NCBI RefSeq assembly: GCF_003945595.2
Contig: NW_024104302.1
Location: 2,002,408-2,066,407 of the forward strand
Reading direction: 5' to 3'
Length of the DNA stretch: 64,000 bases
DNA from: Pipra filicauda
Lineage: Eukaryota; Chordata; Aves; Passeriformes; Pipridae
The notes under the pieces were generated by a model. That model saw only the letters and a list, made by a program, of their open reading frames with translations, made no database searches and was not told the DNA's origin. This document shows, piece by piece, positions 15,701 through 26,400 of this stretch. Positions within the stretch are counted from its first letter, which is position 1; every line of letters starts with the position of its first letter. A program made the position numbers and the translations under genes.

Positions 15701-18298
15701 CTGAGTCAGGTGGCAGCGTCAGCTCAGCCCCTGAGAGCGAGAAGGAGGGGAAGAAGAGCAAACAGCACCTGTACTGTCCCACCTGCAAAGTGACTGTCAA
15801 CTCCCTGTCCCAGCTGGAGGCTCACAACACCGGTAAGGGCATCACTGCAGGGACAGGGGGATGGGCTGCTCCATTGTTGGGGTTTCAAGCAAAATCATGC
15901 CCCATCACCAAATGGCCTCATGGGGAAGCAGCGAGCTTTAATGAGTGTTGCTGTAATTAAAAAGGGTTCGTTAAGGTGGCCTTCACAGATAAGCTGTGGG
16001 GCTTTACCTGGGCTGCAGCTTCTGTGGTGAATTTTCTCAAGGTCGAATGCTCTTATTGTTCGTGTCTCAATTAAGGACATTTCCAGCTACATTTAATCAA
16101 GTGATTGAGGCAACTTTATATTTCATTTGGCTTGAAGCTGATAGCCAGGGCCTCTTGCAGACCCAGGATACTCCTTCCCAAAGCAGCTCGGTGGTCTGGG
16201 CTCATCATTCTGTAGAGAAGTGCCTTGGGAATCCAACAAGCTTTGGAGCCCCACAGCCAGTGAAGGCTCCTGGGCTGTACAGGGCAGCCCCTCAGGGAGG
16301 TCACAGGTGGGGGGTGCTGAGGGTCCCCCTGAAACCCTGAGGGTGGACAGACACCCACCCCTGGGGTGGTGGTGGGTGTGGCAGCCACAGTACAGGGGCA
16401 CCCAGCAGGGTCTGTGGGCCCTGCAGTGTCAGATCCTGACTCGTCCCTTTCTCTGGAGGATGCTAAAATGGAATGGGCATCTCAGTTTTAAATGGAAGGT
16501 CCTTCTCTCCCCCAGTTCAGCAAGAACTGGGAACCAGTTCTCCCATCCCAACTGCCCACCGGGGTGGCAGCAGCCGCTGTGTGCAGGGTTGGCTCAGGAC
16601 ACCGCTGCGGCTTAGCTGCAGACATGTCCTTTTGCTTTTGTCAGCTCCAGTTACGAATTTAGGAGCTGATTTGGGGAAAAAGAACAAACAAACAAACGTT
16701 TGCAGGCTGGCGCTGCTCTGCGGCCGTCACACGGCTCCTTGCTTCACGCCTTAAAAAATAGAATGAATTAGCAGGGGCTTAAATTACTTGCCCCCCACGC
16801 GCCCCCGCCGTCCTGGCGCTGGCAGGGGTAGGACAGAGCGCCCTGTCCCCAGGTGTGCGGGGATTTCGGGTTCCTCCTTCCCCGCCTGCTGTGACCCAGC
16901 TGAGCTATTCCTGGCTCCGCACGGCTCTGCTCTGACCTTGGGCACGGCTCAGATGCTGCAGCACGGCAATGAGTGCCCGGCCCCGCAGACTGTGCTAACG
17001 CCCGGGGACAGGCGACAGGCTCCAGCACACACTCAAAATAGCAGCTTCTGTGAAGGTCTGGTTCATGTGGGGGGGGTCTCTGGGAAGCTGAGCATCTCTG
17101 GTCTGCCTGTGACATGAGGCTTGGCGGGGTCTGGGAATGGGCTGCACAGTGCCGGCAAGAATACGGGCTCCCAGGCAGCTCCCTGTCCCCCTCTGCCTGT
17201 GAGTGCTGCCAGGCACAGGCTGGTGTGGGTTTCCTGGTGCTGTTGTGGAGGGCACCGTCCCTGCTGCCACAGCACAGGGCTGGGCTGGGTTTGCTGAGTG
17301 TCCCCTCTCACCAGGCGCCAAACACAAGTCAATGCTGGAAGGTCACGGCACCCAGCTGCGGCGAGGCCGGGGCAAGCTGCTCTCCCGGGCAGGGCACAAG
17401 TCCAAGAGGATCGGGAACAAGGGCAGCATCAACATCCAGAACAAGGCGTTTCACTGCCAAGTGTGTGAGATCTACGTGAACTCGGAGACTCAGCTCAAGC
17501 AGGTGATGGTGCCCGGGGAGTGCAGGGGGACAGGGTGTGGGTGGGCAGGGGCTTGGGGCAGGTACCTGATGGTCCCTGAAGGGTGAGGAGCATCTCCTGC
17601 GGACCCAAACTGCACAGTGCCGTGGGTCTCCCCTCACTGTCCTGGCTCCCAGTGATCCAATTGTTTTCCTCCCCAGCACATGAGCAGCCGGCGACACAAA
17701 GACAGGCTGGCGGGGAAGCCGCCCAAGCCTAAGTACAGCCCCTACAACAAGCTGCAGAAGAACGCTGCCCTCGCAGTGAGTATTCTCAAGGTACCTGTCT
17801 CCCTGCACAGCACCCTCGCTCGCCATCAGCCATCCCTGCAGTGAGTCCCAGGAGCTGCTTCTCTTAAATCTCAGTTCACATCACCACACCTCAGCTGCTC
17901 CCTTCACAGAAGGTGGGCTGTGGTGGGGGGGGGTGGATTCAAGTCTTTATTCCTGGGAAGGCCAGAATAGGGATAACTTGGGAGTGCTTTGGCAGCAGCA
18001 TTCACAATGGCAGCACTTGTGATTCCTCCACCTGTTCCATGATCTCATGGAGTCTCCTCCTCCCTCCCTGCAGTCCAAGCTGGCTTTGCAGAAGCACCTC
18101 ACCAAAACCCTGGCGACCCGCTTCCTGCCGAGCCCGCTCACCGCCGCTGCCGTCTGCGCCATGCCCGGCCCCCTCGCCCTGCGACCAGCCACTGCCACCA
18201 CCCTCTTCCAAGCCCCGATCCTCGGACCAGCCCTTTTCCGAACGCCGCCGGCCCACGTCCGCACCACGCCGGGCCCCATCGTCTTCGCACCCTACTAG
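9770..18298 (+). CDS. ZNF385C: ZNF385C, zinc finger protein 385C (N-terminal exon missing)
   Basis: Seven coding exons in frame: 9770-9912, 13200-13310, 14880-15051, 15503-15832, 17315-17502, 17677-17790 and 18074-18298, together 426 residues. The first exon starts in mid-codon, so a short upstream exon (MLLG-like in mammals) is missing. Three matrin-type C2H2 fingers follow the pattern C-x2-C-x(12)-H-x(5)-[10 protein letters not shown]...[16 protein letters not shown]...HNTGAKH and HCQVCEIYV...HMSSRRH. A serine/acidic linker separates fingers 1 and 2. The C-terminus has the family signature [13 protein letters not shown] and ends IVFAPY. Family members (ZNF385A/B) bind structured RNA or p53 and act in the nucleus; a similar role here is inference. 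The introns between exons 1 and 4 hold AT-rich islands that may be enhancers. C rather than A or B is chosen from the [13 protein letters not shown] segment and from synteny. Confidence 0.92.
14591..14710. repeat. Minisatellite, four 30-bp units
   Basis: Four imperfect copies of a 30-bp unit starting CTCTGTGTTACACCCC, at 14591, 14621, 14651 and 14681, in the ZNF385C intron between coding exons 2 and 3 of the set seen here. Confidence 0.8.
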
Positions 18299-21151
18299 AG
18301 CTGCTGGCCCGCCGAGGGTCCGCGCCGCGGCCGGGCTGTGCTGCGGGGGCTGTGCGGGGCAGGGCAGCGCTCCCGCTACCTGCTCTCCTGGCTGGTGGGA
18401 AACCGTAGTCATAGACATCAAACCCAGATTCTCCTTTGCTTGGAGCAGGTTCCTGCTGGAGCAAGGTGCCCCGGCAGAGCCTGGCCAGCCCTGCCACGCA
18501 TCCCCACCGCTCCCCCGGCCCGCGCCGGCCCCGCCTGGCAGAGCAGCCCATCATGGCTGGGCAGTGCACAGGAGAGGACGGTGCCTGAGTCAGCAGGACC
18601 GTCTCATGGCCATGGCCTGCCTGTCCTTGGCCTGCTGGCTGCTTCTTCATCACCCTCTCAGTTACCAGACTGGAAGGAGAGGAGCTGGCTGGTCCCTGGG
18701 AGAAGGAGCATCCTTCTGGTCCCTGCCAGCCCAATGGGAAGGGAACTGTGAGGGGAGTCTCAGCCCAGCTCTTACTGGGAGAGTAGGAGCACAGGTGGGA
18801 AGCTGGCAGTTCCCCTCTCAGCCTGGGCTGGCTGTGCCCTCGCCAGCCCCACACTTGCCTGTGCTGGCTGGGGGTTTCTGTGCCACCCACCAGCCCCTCA
18901 GTTCCCACATCTCCCTACATCCCACCAGCCAAAGAGCCCCAGTGGCAGCAGGCACCAGCCACACTGACCGTATCCTCACTCCAAGAGCAATAGCTGACCC
19001 CAGGGCCAGTGCCTCCCCCCTCCAAAGCACACGGGCCCTGCCCTGGCCCCAGAAGCACACAACGGGCATATGGCTGAGCCAGGCCCCCTCCCGCCAGCGA
19101 GGCCGGGAGCGCCAGGCTGCCCGGTGCTGGGTCCCCGAGGAGGTGACCCTGTGCTTGGCACCTCTCCTTGCCTCTGTCCCACCATGGGGACAGCCCTGCC
19201 CCTACCTCCCGGGAGATGCTGTGAGGCTGAGTGAATGTCCCTAAAGCACTTTCGGTTCTCCAGTGAAAGGCAACGCTGCTGCTCGCCCGCCGTGCCCGGC
19301 CCTCCAACCCCATCCCCGTTAGGAGCTTCCAGGGAGTTACTGAATGATTCCCAAAAACAAAGGTGTCCCTAGCAGCCCGGACAATCAGGTACGAAGGAGC
19401 AGGTGGCACCTGTAGCCTGCAGAATGCTGGGCTCCAGAGGGACCCCGAGGCTGTAGCTCTGCATTTCACTGTGCTCAGACAGCCCAGCCATGACCTGGTC
19501 TGGGACTGTGCCTGCGGCACTCCGGGTGCCCAGCGCGCTGCTGTACACAGAGACACGCAGGAGAGCTGCATCCCGAACGGACCTTTCGCTGGAGGAACAC
19601 CCCACCCCGATCTATGCAATCCAGGGGGGCAGCTCGCCCGCCGCGTTAGCCACCTGCGTTTCCCTTTGGTGCTGATGTGTCCGTACAGTCGGGAGCAGCG
19701 GTGGGAGCAGAAGAACCAATGTAACACTGAGCTCTGTCCCGTCCTCAGCCCAAGATGCTGGCTCAGACCTCTGCCGTGGCCCACGTTCCCTCCCAGCCCT
19801 CGGGAAGAGGCAGGTTGGTGTGTGCACCTGGGAACCCACACGCACAAGCACACATATCCGACGTCTTGGCCATAAGCAGCACCTGGATTTAAGGAGGATT
19901 TTGCCCAGCGTGCTCTGCTGATGCTCAGGATGGGTCCTGGCATGGGGAGCTGAACAGGAACTGGCCAATGAGCCACTCTGGTGGCTGAAACTTTTCTGCT
20001 TCCCAGGGCTGGAGCCTCAGCGAGGGCAAGGAAAGCTGCCTGGAGGGAGCAGGGCACAGGGAGCCGCACACCCTGCAGGGCCTGTGGGCAGCACTGACCG
20101 TGGAGCCACCGCTGTGCTCCTGCCCCAGAGACAGGAGAGTGATGGAGCCCCTGGGAATGGATTCACCTGCCCAGGGCATCTCTGCCTCAGGGAAGGAGAA
20201 GAGTGGAGACAGGACACTGGGAGAAGAGTGAGTAGCCGTGAGTAGAGACAACAGAAAGGTCTTGCAGTGGTGATGGGAGACATGGCTTGGAGTGCAGCTG
20301 AGGGAAGGCAGGCTCTGCCAGGGACAGGGAGATGGTCCCACAGCCCAGGGCACACGTGGGGATTCTGAGTCCCAGGGGACAGGAGCCTGCGCTGGTGGGG
20401 CCCCCAGCGGCAGGAGGGACGTGACCCCAGTCCCCTGTGCCACAGTGCCAACCAGCCCATGGCCAGCACGGCTCCAACCACCCCCGCCCAGCTCACTGTG
20501 CCCTTCCCAGGCCCTCAGGGTCACCCCCAGCCCGGCGGTGGCAGAAGAACAGGTCCTGTCCTGCTCCGTGTCCCTCCTGTGCCATGCCCAGCGCCACAGG
20601 AGCACGGGGAACCAGGAGCAGCCAGGCTCCGGCCTCCAGAGCCACGTGGCACCGCTGGGCCTGTTCCCCTCCAGTTTGTTCCAAAAAGCCTGTGCTGGAG
20701 CTGCGGCTGCTCCATCGCCCCTCACCAGTGGAGTCCTGAGACACTCCTGTACTTGGCACTTTAACCCTGAGAAAGCCATTCCTTCTAGTAACAATAATAC
20801 TGCAACGAGCTGCGTAAGAACCCCCCATTACAGCATCCCCCCTGCCAAATCCCCCTCCTGCTCTCCAAAGCATTTACTGCCTTTGACTTAGCACATGCTG
20901 TACTAGGAGTAGGGATAGTCCATAGCGCTCGGTAACATGTGCCCCTCTGTAAATAACCTTGGAGTGATGTGAAGTTTGATTTAAAAAAAAAAAACCAACA
21001 AAAAAAAAAAACCAACCCCAAATGGAATCTCCAGACTCTAGGGACTTGGCCAGTACCCTCCTGTAATGTTCATTGTATATTTTTTTGATGTACTATAACT
21101 GTTGGGAAAAAAAAAAAAAAGGAAAATATTTTGATAATCGAATCTCATCGC

Positions 21152-21157
21152 TTTATT
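21152..21157 (-). terminator. NKIRAS2: Candidate polyadenylation signal of NKIRAS2
   Basis: TTTATT on the plus strand reads AATAAA on the minus strand, about 880 bases after the NKIRAS2 stop. It is the nearest canonical signal I see, and a U-rich tract follows it in the minus direction. Confidence 0.5.
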
Positions 21158-21170
21158 GTGTTACTCAGTA

Positions 21171-21176
21171 AATAAA
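21171..21176 (+). terminator. ZNF385C: Polyadenylation signal of ZNF385C
   Basis: AATAAA directly after AT-rich sequence, 14 bases from the opposite-strand signal of NKIRAS2. The two genes therefore converge on the same point. Confidence 0.6.
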
Positions 21177-21356
21177 AGGAACAAATATAAACAGGCCAGG
21201 TCTTTTTGTCATCTCTTTTCCTACATCCAGACTACCTGAAGGGAACTGGTGTTGCTGGACAGGACTGGGACACCTGTGCCTTGGTTTTATGGTAGTTCTG
21301 AGAGAAGGCAGCACCGTGATAGGTGGGCAGGGAGAGCTGCTGCAGCCTGAAGCATC

Positions 21357-21440
21357 CGGGTGTGCAGGGTAAGCAGAGTCCCAGCTCCTCCAGGGATCCA
21401 GGTGTGCAGGGTAAGCACAGTCCCAGTTGCTCCAAGGTCA
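21357..21440. repeat. Two tandem 42-bp units
   Basis: The segment containing TGTGCAGGGTAAGCA is repeated at 21361 and 21403 with few differences. It lies in the predicted NKIRAS2 3' UTR. Confidence 0.75.
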
Positions 21441-22037
21441 TGGCTGAGTCTGCACCCAGAAGAGCAGGGCTGGATTGGTGGATGTGGGTATCCTGCACTC
21501 AGGAACAGCACCTGCCCTACCCTAGGCATTCCCTGGGGCAGGATGCCTGGATATTCCTGTGCATAAAGGAGCAGTGGGCACTGCTAGTAAGGAGCTGCAG
21601 CGCAGAGCCAGCTGGGGTAGGGCCAGGAGGGCTGCTCGTCTGTAGGCAGGGCCAGCAAAGGGGCTCTTCCCACATGGTATCAGGAAATAGAAAAGAGAGA
21701 GGGAGTTCTTCCCTCTAGCCCAGCTGCAGAGCTGGCCAGCCTGTGCCTCTGCTGCCCCCTCCCAGCCTGCACCCGAGAGCAGAGGGGTCTCTGGGTGAAT
21801 CCCGGCCTTCCTGCAGCACCTTGACAGTGCAGAGGCCAGGCAGGGAGAAGGGTGGTCCCTGGCCCACTGCCTCTCTCATCCTCAAGGACCATTCCCAGCC
21901 CTGGGGCGACTGTTCTTCCTGCCACCTGCTTCCCGCAGGCTCCGTGACACCAGACAGGCTCAGCAGGAGGGGTGTGTGCAAGGGAAGCAGGGAGGTGAGG
22001 AAGAGGAGGTGGCAATGGAAGGGAAGGGGAAGAAGGC

Positions 22038-23189
22038 TCAGCCATCCATGGATCCGCTGCCCTTGTTCTTGCGGCTCAGGGGGAACGCAGACTTGCTCTG
22101 GGGCTGCGTCATCTTGCTGGCCAGGTAGATGAAGGGCTCGATCAGCGAGCGCCGGTCGGCCACCGAAACCTCCCACAGCTTCACCTTCTCGCCCTTGGCC
22201 CAGTGCTGGGCTGCCTCATGGTCCACCCGGCGCTGCTCCTGCAGGTCACACTTGTTGCCCAAAACCACGATGGTGACCTGTTCCAAAAGGGTGAGAAGGG
22301 CCCCTGAAGGTAACAATGGCAGCACTGCAGGGCTGCCTGGCTCTGCCCAGACACCCTTGGGGCTGGACCCACTGATCCCCCCTCCATGTCGAGACCTTTT
22401 GAAACCCCACGGTCCCAGTGCTCCCTTGCCCTCCTCTTGTGGTCTGTGTGTCTCAAAGCAGCTCCAAAGTGGAACGGGCTGTCGAGCACCTGTAGCCTCA
22501 GAGAACATCCCAGGACAGAGCCCATGACAGCTGAGTCTCACAGACCAGGGACCCATAACCGTCTTGCGACAAGCTGGAGCAAAGGTGAGAACCTGCCAAG
22601 GGGAGCAGACCCCACTCTGCAGCCCCTGCCCCCGGGGGACTCACCTCCTTCTTGTCCTTGGACTTGTCGATCTCCTTCTTGAGCAGCTCCACGCGCTTGA
22701 AGGACTCCTTGCTGTCGGTGCTGTAGACCAGCACGTAGCCGTCGGTGCAGGAGAAGCAGTGCTTGGGCAGCTCCAGCCCGTCCCGCAGCCCCCGCGTGTC
22801 GTAGAAGCGAACCTGCTCCCGCACCCCGCGGTCCGTCTCGATGGAGCCCACGTAAATGTCCTCCTGGGTCTCGATCATCTCCGAGCCTGGCGGGGGTGGG
22901 CAGGAGACACGTGGGGACCCTGCCGGGGGTCTGGCCCCGGCACAGCCCGGGGAGATGCCCCGCCGGGCGGGTTGTGCCCTCCCGCACCTCCCGTGTTTAG
23001 AGGTGAGCAGGGACAGCCCTGCCCAGTGCCGGCCCCGCCCGCGGCACACGGGGCCGCCGCCTCGCCGGGGAGCAGAGGGGCAGCCCCGCACTCACCGACC
23101 ACATGGTTGCCGTAGAGCAGCTGCTCGAGGATGGAGGTTTTGCCGACCGAGGCCTGCCCGCACACCACCACCTTGCAGCTCTTGCCCAT
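22038..23189 (-). CDS. NKIRAS2: NKIRAS2, NF-kappaB inhibitor-interacting Ras-like protein 2
   Basis: Three coding exons on the minus strand, 23189-23096, 22886-22645 and 22277-22038, join in frame to 191 residues, the exact length of mammalian NKIRAS2. The protein starts [19 protein letters not shown], with P-loop GQASVGKT at residues 11-18. It carries DTRGL where classical Ras has DTAGQ, so the catalytic glutamine of Ras is absent, as is usual for kappaB-Ras. The guanine-binding NKCD motif is in exon 3. It ends GSGSMDG with no CaaX prenylation box. Members bind the PEST region of IkappaB-alpha/beta and slow its degradation in the cytoplasm, and also restrain Ral signalling. It shares a CpG-rich bidirectional promoter with DNAJC7. 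The choice of NKIRAS2 over NKIRAS1 rests on near identity over its length and on the neighbouring genes. Confidence 0.97.
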
Positions 23190-23439
23190 CCCGCCTCACC
23201 GGCCCCGCGGGCGGGCGCGGCCGGGGCTCAGGGGCGGCGCCACAGCGCCCCCCAGCGGGCGGGCGGACCGCGGGGCCCTGCTGCAGGGAGGGGCGTGGCG
23301 CCGACAAGACCCACCCCCATGACAGTGGCCCCCGCGGGCCCGCGTGCGGGCTCCCCCTGGCGGGCGGGCCACCTCCGCCCCGCCCCCGGCGTAGCCCCGC
23401 CCGTTCCGGCGCTGGCCCCGCCCAGCCCCGCGCGGTAAG
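23190..23439. promoter_or_regulatory. Bidirectional CpG promoter of NKIRAS2 and DNAJC7
   Basis: Only 250 bases separate the two start codons. The interval is CpG-rich, has several CCCCGCCC-type GC boxes (around 23380-23430) and no TATA box. The same head-to-head pair exists in mammals. Transcription start sites cannot be read from sequence alone. Confidence 0.8.
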
Positions 23440-23447
23440 ATGGCGGC
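23437..23447 (+). promoter_or_regulatory. DNAJC7: YY1-type motif over the DNAJC7 start codon
   Basis: AAGATGGCGGC matches the YY1 consensus and includes the ATG at 23440. This arrangement is common at YY1-dependent TATA-less promoters. Confidence 0.6.
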
Positions 23448-26400
23448 GGCGGCGGCCGAGCCCGAGTGCGATGTGGTCATGGCGGCGCCCGACGGGCCCG
23501 GCGAGGCCGACAGCGACGAGGAGACGCGCAGGTACAGCGGCGGCCCCGGAGCCGGCTGGGCGGGGAGCGGGCGGCCGGCGACGCTCCCGGCGGGCGGGCT
23601 GCGGCTGGGAGCGCCGCAGGGCCCGGGGGCCGCGGCGGGGGGCGGCCGTAGGTGCTCGGCCGGGATGGGAGCGCTCCCCGGGGCTCCGGTACCGTCGTGA
23701 CAACCGTGGGCCGCACGCGGCGGGGCCCGGGAGCCGCTGGAGCTGGGACGCGGTGCCCGTGTGTTGCCGGTGAGCTCCCGCGGCCTCCGTGTGCACCGGC
23801 GTTCGAGCATCCGCCCGGCCTCGGCCCATGTGTCCCGGCAGGACAGCTCACACCCTCTGCCCCGAGCCCGCACACCGGTGCCGGCGGAGCGCGGCCTCCT
23901 CTCGCGAAGGAGGAAGAGGAGGAGGATTGAACAGCTGCCGAAGGGGGGGCTTCAAACTCCTACATCTGACGCCTTTTGCTGGTTCATCACCCCAGTCCCC
24001 CGGTCCCTGGTCCGTTTGAAACCTGCCCGTGGTGGGTTTTGCCCCGGCCTGCCTTGCTGTGGATAACGGGAGAAACGCCCTGGGCAGGGCCCTCCCCCGG
24101 GAACGCTCCATCCCCGGGAGCTCCTGCAGTTCTCCGGTGCACCGTGCCCCCGAGGCTGGGGCGGTGGGAGCCTGACCCTTCCTGCGGGTTTACCTCCCAG
24201 GAGTGAGCAAGCTGGAGCGCTGAGGGCAGGAGGTGAGAAGATCCATGTCCAGGAAACTCCACTGGTTACACAGCGGTGGACGCTGGGCTCATCTCCCAGG
24301 GAGTTCCCGTGGGAGGGGAGGGAATGACTCCTGATAATTATCCAATGGAATGAAAAAGAGGAAACAAAACCAAAAGTGGCCTCTGAGGAACAGTGTTTTC
24401 AGACTCCCATGGGTGGCCTGAGGGGTTCTGTGCAATTGAGGCCTGAGGAGCAGCTCCCTGGGGAGGTCCTGCTGAGCAGGAAAGGAGGAGCTGCTGAAGA
24501 GGCACCTGGCTGAGGCTCATAGAGCACCGGGACAGCCCTGCGTAGGCACGTCATTCCTGCCCCTGGGCGAGGGAAATGTAGTGTTTGAAATGGTAAAAAT
24601 TCCCAGAGGTAAAAGCCTGGCTAAAGGCACAGGTGTCTGCTGTCAGCGACCTCTAGCACTCTTCCTTCCTTCCCTTCCTGGCTATACCATGCCATGCACC
24701 TCCTTAGGTCCAGCAGACAGGAGTTACAGAGTATTCCAAGTTGCCTTCACAATGTTTCCTTTTCATGTTTTTGGGATAATGAGATCTGCGTTTCAGGGTG
24801 GTTGTAACTAAAGTCCTGCAGCAGCTGCAGACGTGCCAGAGGGCTCCCAGGGTGTCCAGGGCACAGGAATGGAGTGTGGTCACAGGATAATTATTGTCTT
24901 GCTGCTGCCTCATGGATTGTTGGGGTCCTGGCGGAAGGGGTTGATGTAATTGTGTTAATTTTATCCATTAGTGCATCAGTGCAGAGCAGCTGATGAGCAG
25001 GGCTGGGCCACCCCCAAAAGCTCACTTGTTTCTTCATTAATTTTAAAGGTTTCTCACCCATGGGAACAGTTTTTCCCTGCTCCCAGCTGCTCTGAGAGCT
25101 TGGGTCCCTGGAGCTTTGCCAGGGAGAATTTCCTTGTCATCTTCCTGGCAGCTCTGGGTTCTGGCTCCCGTGCGTGCTCCAGGCTGGATCTTTCTCCTCC
25201 TTCTCCAGCTCTGGAGGATGTGGGAGCCTCTTGAAAAGAAATACCTCACATGGTTGGGAAAATCCCGTGGTGAGGTTGTAGTGCCCTCACTGCAGACCTG
25301 GGGAGCGTTGGTGCCTCCGTGGGGAATCGTTCCCCCAGCGAAGCCACGAGTGCGGAACAGCCCCCACGGAGTCCTGGAGGCTCCAGGCATGGCCTGGTTC
25401 AGCAGGTGTTGGTGAGCAGCAAGAGGCTTTTCCAGTGCAGTTCCCATGAAGTGAGGTGAATCCTGGTGAGACTTCTCTGGAACACATGTCATTTCTCACC
25501 AGCTCTCAGGGCAGCACTGGCAGGAGGGAGGGGAGTGGGCACCACGTCATTCCGGGATAGCCTGGAGAAGGCTCCACTACTCCTGTTCTGCCTATAAATG
25601 GGCACTTGAGTTTCCCAGGTGATAAATTCAGCCCATTTTACTCGTGTGGAATGATGATCTTATGATCATACCAGGAGCAGCAGAAGCTGCTCCTGTAGTT
25701 GTTTGGTCCCCTGTGCATCTATAGAGTATTTGAATGTCTGACTTAGGCAGTTGCTTTATCCATGAGGAAAAAGTGATCTGTACCTACAGTTCCATCCTTT
25801 TTCTTTGCTTTTCTAGGGTGAATCATGATGTAAGTGCAGTTGTTTTCCCATGGTATTCTTACAGCTGGCTAGCTTCCTTCATTCAAAAGAAATTGCTTCC
25901 TTCAAAAAAGCAATCTCTGGCTGATTCTAGACCTTTCCATGGGTTGTCATTTCTCAAAAGTTATGCTGTGGGCCTGCCAGGAGTGATGGAGCCATTGCTG
26001 GGAATTAGGTTAATTCCGAGCTCTGGGAATTACATAACGGCACAATTAAAGTTGGGGCTCAGCTGCCGTTCTCCTTCATGGCTGCAGGGGAAGTTTGGGT
26101 CAGTTCTTGGATTTCTTGTGGTGCATTTTGGTTCTTGTTGCTCTTTTGGTCTTCTCTGAGTTTGCCCTCGGGTGCAGGGAATGTTCAGGGTTTGTGCGCC
26201 TTGTGGGCTCAGGTTCAGTTCTGACCTTTGCCGGCACGTTCCCGTGGGTGATTCCTCAGCCCATCTGTGCAGGTACTTGCGTGTCCAGACTCGGGTTTCC
26301 CGGGCTCGGGGCTGCTGTGAGTCTCTGCGGTGGCGCCTGTGCTGCTGCACAGAGCGAACCTGGCGCGTTGGGGGAGCTGATGTGCCAGGAAACGGGCTCT

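Larger units (their letters stand above)
18299..21195 (+). other. ZNF385C: ZNF385C 3' UTR
   Basis: About 2.9 kb of GC-rich sequence with no downstream coding exon, ending in A-rich tracts (20982-21011 and 21106-21120) and an AATAAA at 21171-21176. Assignment as one long UTR is inferred from the absence of any earlier canonical signal that I noticed. Long opposite-strand open frames here (for example 18915-20069) have no recognisable protein. Confidence 0.6.

Noticed and set aside
17913..19244. 443-codon plus-strand open frame
   Set aside because: It overlaps the last ZNF385C exon in another frame and runs into the UTR, with no recognisable domain.
18915..20069. 384-codon minus-strand open frame
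   Set aside because: It lies in the ZNF385C 3' UTR, has no family resemblance and no supporting splice or promoter signals.
23237..23255. CTCF-like AGCGCCCCCCAGCGGG in the NKIRAS2 promoter
   Set aside because: It fits only part of the core and lies in a GC-box-rich island where such strings arise easily; much weaker than the site at 51448.
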